Shown here one piece after another: positions 62,415 through 64,000 of a stretch of 64,000 bases of DNA. Source of the stretch: Lysobacter sp. ISL-50 (GTDB taxonomy: Bacteria > Pseudomonadota > Gammaproteobacteria > Xanthomonadales > Xanthomonadaceae); assembly GCF_018612875.1 (NCBI RefSeq), contig NZ_JAGGRI010000010.1, positions 91,396-155,395 of the forward strand, written 5' to 3'. The number at the start of each line of letters is the position of its first letter. The first letter of the stretch is position 1. Below the pieces are notes generated by a model. That model was not told where the DNA came from, ran no database searches, and was given only the letters and a program-made list of their open reading frames with translations. Made by a program: the position numbers and the translations under genes.

Positions 62415-62887
62415 CGACGCACCGCCGCCTGCTGGCATCGATGCTGTGCGCAGGCGCGCTGCTGAGCGGCTGCGGACGCGAAGCCTCGACGCCGTCGCCA
62501 CAGGGCGGCCACACCGCCAGCAACGAAGCGGTGCGCGTCGGCGATGTGGTCATGAACATCAGCGCGATCCAGACCGACAAACTGCCGGCGCAGATCGTGC
62601 AACGCTACGGCGCCGAGCGTAACGCGCGCACCGTGCTGATCGTCGTCGCCACGCGTTTCGGCGAGGATGCCGCCGCCACGTCGGTGCCCCTGGACAAGGT
62701 GCAGGTGGTCGTCACCGATCTGCTCGGCCGTAAGCAGGAGATCGCGATGCGCGAAGTGCGCGACGGCGACTCGATCGATTACGTCGGCACGGCCACGGTA
62801 TCGCCGCCGGATACCCTGCGTTTCCAGGTCAAGGCATCGAACAGCCACGGCATCTATCCGGCGCAGTTCAACCGGGATTTCTTCTAA
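62411..62887 (+). CDS. DUF4426 lipoprotein
   Basis: A 158-residue protein with lipobox LLSGC after a short signal; Cys21 probably lipidated. The mature part fits DUF4426 (AVRVGDVVMNISAIQTDKLPAQIVQRYG...). The family often accompanies proC in gammaproteobacteria; function unknown. The start overlaps the proC stop by four bases. It converges with the lipase foldase gene. Confidence 0.85.
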   Translation: MTTHRRLLASMLCAGALLSGCGREASTPSPQGGHTASNEAVRVGDVVMNISAIQTDKLPAQIVQRYGAERNARTVLIVVATRFGEDAAATSVPLDKVQVVVTDLLGRKQEIAMREVRDGDSIDYVGTATVSPPDTLRFQVKASNSHGIYPAQFNRDFF

Positions 62888-62918
62888 GGGCCGTTCGCAA
62901 CGCGACGCCGCCCCGGGC

Positions 62919-63914
62919 TCACTCCCCCGGCAGCTTTCCGTTACGCGTCAACGCATCCACCCGCCGTTGTTCGTTGGCGTCGAAGCGCGCGAGCAGCGCG
63001 TCCAGCCGCTGCTGACGCTGCCTCTGGTTGAGCGCGTTGTCGGCGAGCACGCTCTGGCGCTGCGCGGCATAACTGCGCAGCCGCAGTTGCCATTGCGCGC
63101 GGCGCTGATCCAGTTCGCTCAGGCGCTGCGCGGCCTGCGCGCCGAATTGCGCTTCGCGCTCGGCATAACGGGTGGCGGCATCGACGCCGGCGAGTTCGAA
63201 TTCGCGGTTCTGCCGCAGCGCCGCGTCCAACTGCGCCGCCTGCGGCGTCGCATCGCCCGACATGGCGTTGAGCTCGGCCAGGCGCCGGTTGCGTTCGGCC
63301 TCGCTCAAGCCGCGCTCGGCCAACAGTTTGCTGCGCGCGTCGGCCAGTTCGAAGGCGCGCTCTTCTTCCGCGTACCAGGCATCGGCGAGGGCCTCGCCCA
63401 GGCGTTCGCGACGCAGCGAGCGCACTCGCGCGAAGGTGCGCTCGCGGTCGTCGCCGGCCTGCGCCAGCGTCACCGAATCGTGTTCCAGCAGCAGATACGC
63501 ATCGAACCACGCCAGCACCGTCGCCAACGCCGGCGGCGCCAATCGCGATTGCAGATGTTCGAGCAAGGCCGAGCGGATCGCTTCGGGCGACTGCTCGCCG
63601 CTGCGGCTCAGGAAATAATCGAACAAACGGCGCAGTTCGCGATCCGGAATCGGCTGGCCTTGCGCGTCCAGACGCACCGCGCCGTCCACGTCGGTATCGC
63701 GCAGCGAGTCGCCTGCGGCGACGACGACCGGATCGGCGCTGGGGCTGCGCTCGCCGCTCAGGTCGGGATCGGAAATGCGTCCCGCCGGCCCGCTGCTGAC
63801 CACCGGCGCCGCCCACAGCCGCGGCGTTTCGAACCAATACCCGACCGTGAAGATTCCCGCGATCGCCAGCACCGCGGCGCAAGCCATCGCGATGATCGAT
63901 GCGGCCGAGCGCAT
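62919..63914 (-). CDS. lifO: Lipase chaperone (foldase) LifO
   Basis: A 331-residue steric chaperone for secreted lipase. An N-terminal inner-membrane helix (IIAMACAAVLAIAGIFTVGYW) anchors it. A Pro/Ala-rich linker of about 60 residues follows, then the folding domain with the conserved RxxFDYFLS-like segment (ELRRLFDYFLSRSGEQS) and long helices ending in NGKLPGE. It helps the lipase reach its active form in the periplasm before type II secretion. The lipase gene ends four bases upstream. Confidence 0.92.
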   Translation of the reverse strand: MRSAASIIAMACAAVLAIAGIFTVGYWFETPRLWAAPVVSSGPAGRISDPDLSGERSPSADPVVVAAGDSLRDTDVDGAVRLDAQGQPIPDRELRRLFDYFLSRSGEQSPEAIRSALLEHLQSRLAPPALATVLAWFDAYLLLEHDSVTLAQAGDDRERTFARVRSLRRERLGEALADAWYAEEERAFELADARSKLLAERGLSEAERNRRLAELNAMSGDATPQAAQLDAALRQNREFELAGVDAATRYAEREAQFGAQAAQRLSELDQRRAQWQLRLRSYAAQRQSVLADNALNQRQRQQRLDALLARFDANEQRRVDALTRNGKLPGE

Positions 63915-63917
63915 GGC

Positions 63918-64000
63918 TTACAGGCCCGCGTTCTTGAGCCGGTTGACCTGCGTGCGGTAGACGCTGGTCGGGTTCGAGCTGAAAACGCCGCGCAGGCCGG
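63918..64000 (-). CDS. Triacylglycerol lipase, C-terminal fragment at window edge
   Basis: Only the last ~27 codons are in the window; the gene continues past 64000. The reading GLRGVFSSNPTSVYRTQVNRLKNAGL, ending at a TAA at 63918-63920, matches the C-terminus of family I.1/I.2 lipases whose partner is LifO. The foldase gene lies directly downstream, as expected for this pair. Calling it a lipase rests on this short tail and on context. Confidence 0.75.
   Translation of the reverse strand, partial: GLRGVFSSNPTSVYRTQVNRLKNAGL

Overview
The window is high-GC DNA (roughly two thirds G+C) from a gammaproteobacterium of the family Xanthomonadaceae, most likely Lysobacter. Grounds: the hda / PerM / DUF2066 operon divergent from purM; the lptCAB-rpoN-hpf-ptsN-hprK-rapZ-PTS-mgtE chain; pilT-pilU next to yggS-proC; a lipase/foldase pair; a C-terminal domain resembling the XVIPCD tag of Xanthomonas-type type IV secretion effectors; and many short palindromic dispersed repeats between genes. 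No tRNA, rRNA, CRISPR array, transposase or integrase was seen.

Layout. 0.3-3.3 kb (minus): hda, AI-2E/PerM permease, DUF2066 protein. 3.6-7.2 kb (plus): purM, a YjdF-like membrane protein, three tandem paralogous membrane proteins and a DUF4259 protein. 7.4-22.5 kb: a phosphonate-utilisation locus in two blocks. The first holds a PhnX-like HAD hydrolase, a DUF5690 transporter and an aminophosphonate-type FAD oxidase. The second holds a secreted phosphatase-superfamily/hemopexin protein, a PhnF-like GntR regulator, PhnM and a TonB receptor. They are separated by two secreted proteins, a 1.2 kb gene-free stretch and a TPR sensor-like protein. The same 12-base motif lies upstream of the first operon, in the regulator/phnM divergent gap, and upstream of the TonB receptor. 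22.6-24.8 kb: purN (separated from purM by 18 kb) and two DUF3108 proteins.

25-41 kb is conserved envelope and regulatory core: murA and bolA (minus), then kdsD-kdsC-lptC-lptA-lptB (lipopolysaccharide Kdo supply and transport), rpoN, hpf, ptsN, hprK, rapZ, two small exported proteins, EIIA-Man, HPr, enzyme I and mgtE. No sugar permease is present, so this is a regulatory phosphotransferase system. 41.5-48 kb: a lipoprotein esterase, a PhnA-domain protein, pyrB-ruvX-yqgE, a tag glycosylase and a DUF4153 membrane protein. 48-51.4 kb: a minus-strand operon of an ATP-grasp ligase, a GNAT-type acyltransferase and a Rieske oxygenase that looks like a small unassigned biosynthetic pathway.

51.4-58 kb is accessory and lower in GC: a 706-residue modular toxin with a PD-(D/E)XK-like centre and an XVIPCD-like tail, followed 14 bases later by a large probable immunity gene. 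Next come a decayed second copy of the pilU 3' end with its terminator, a beta-rich protein ending in Phe, and two small lipoproteins. The intact pilU and pilT follow, then the divergent yggS-proC-DUF4426 genes, and finally a lipase foldase and the last codons of its lipase at the window edge. The two regions most worth attention are the effector/immunity island bounded by the pilU duplication and the phosphonate regulon with its shared operator.
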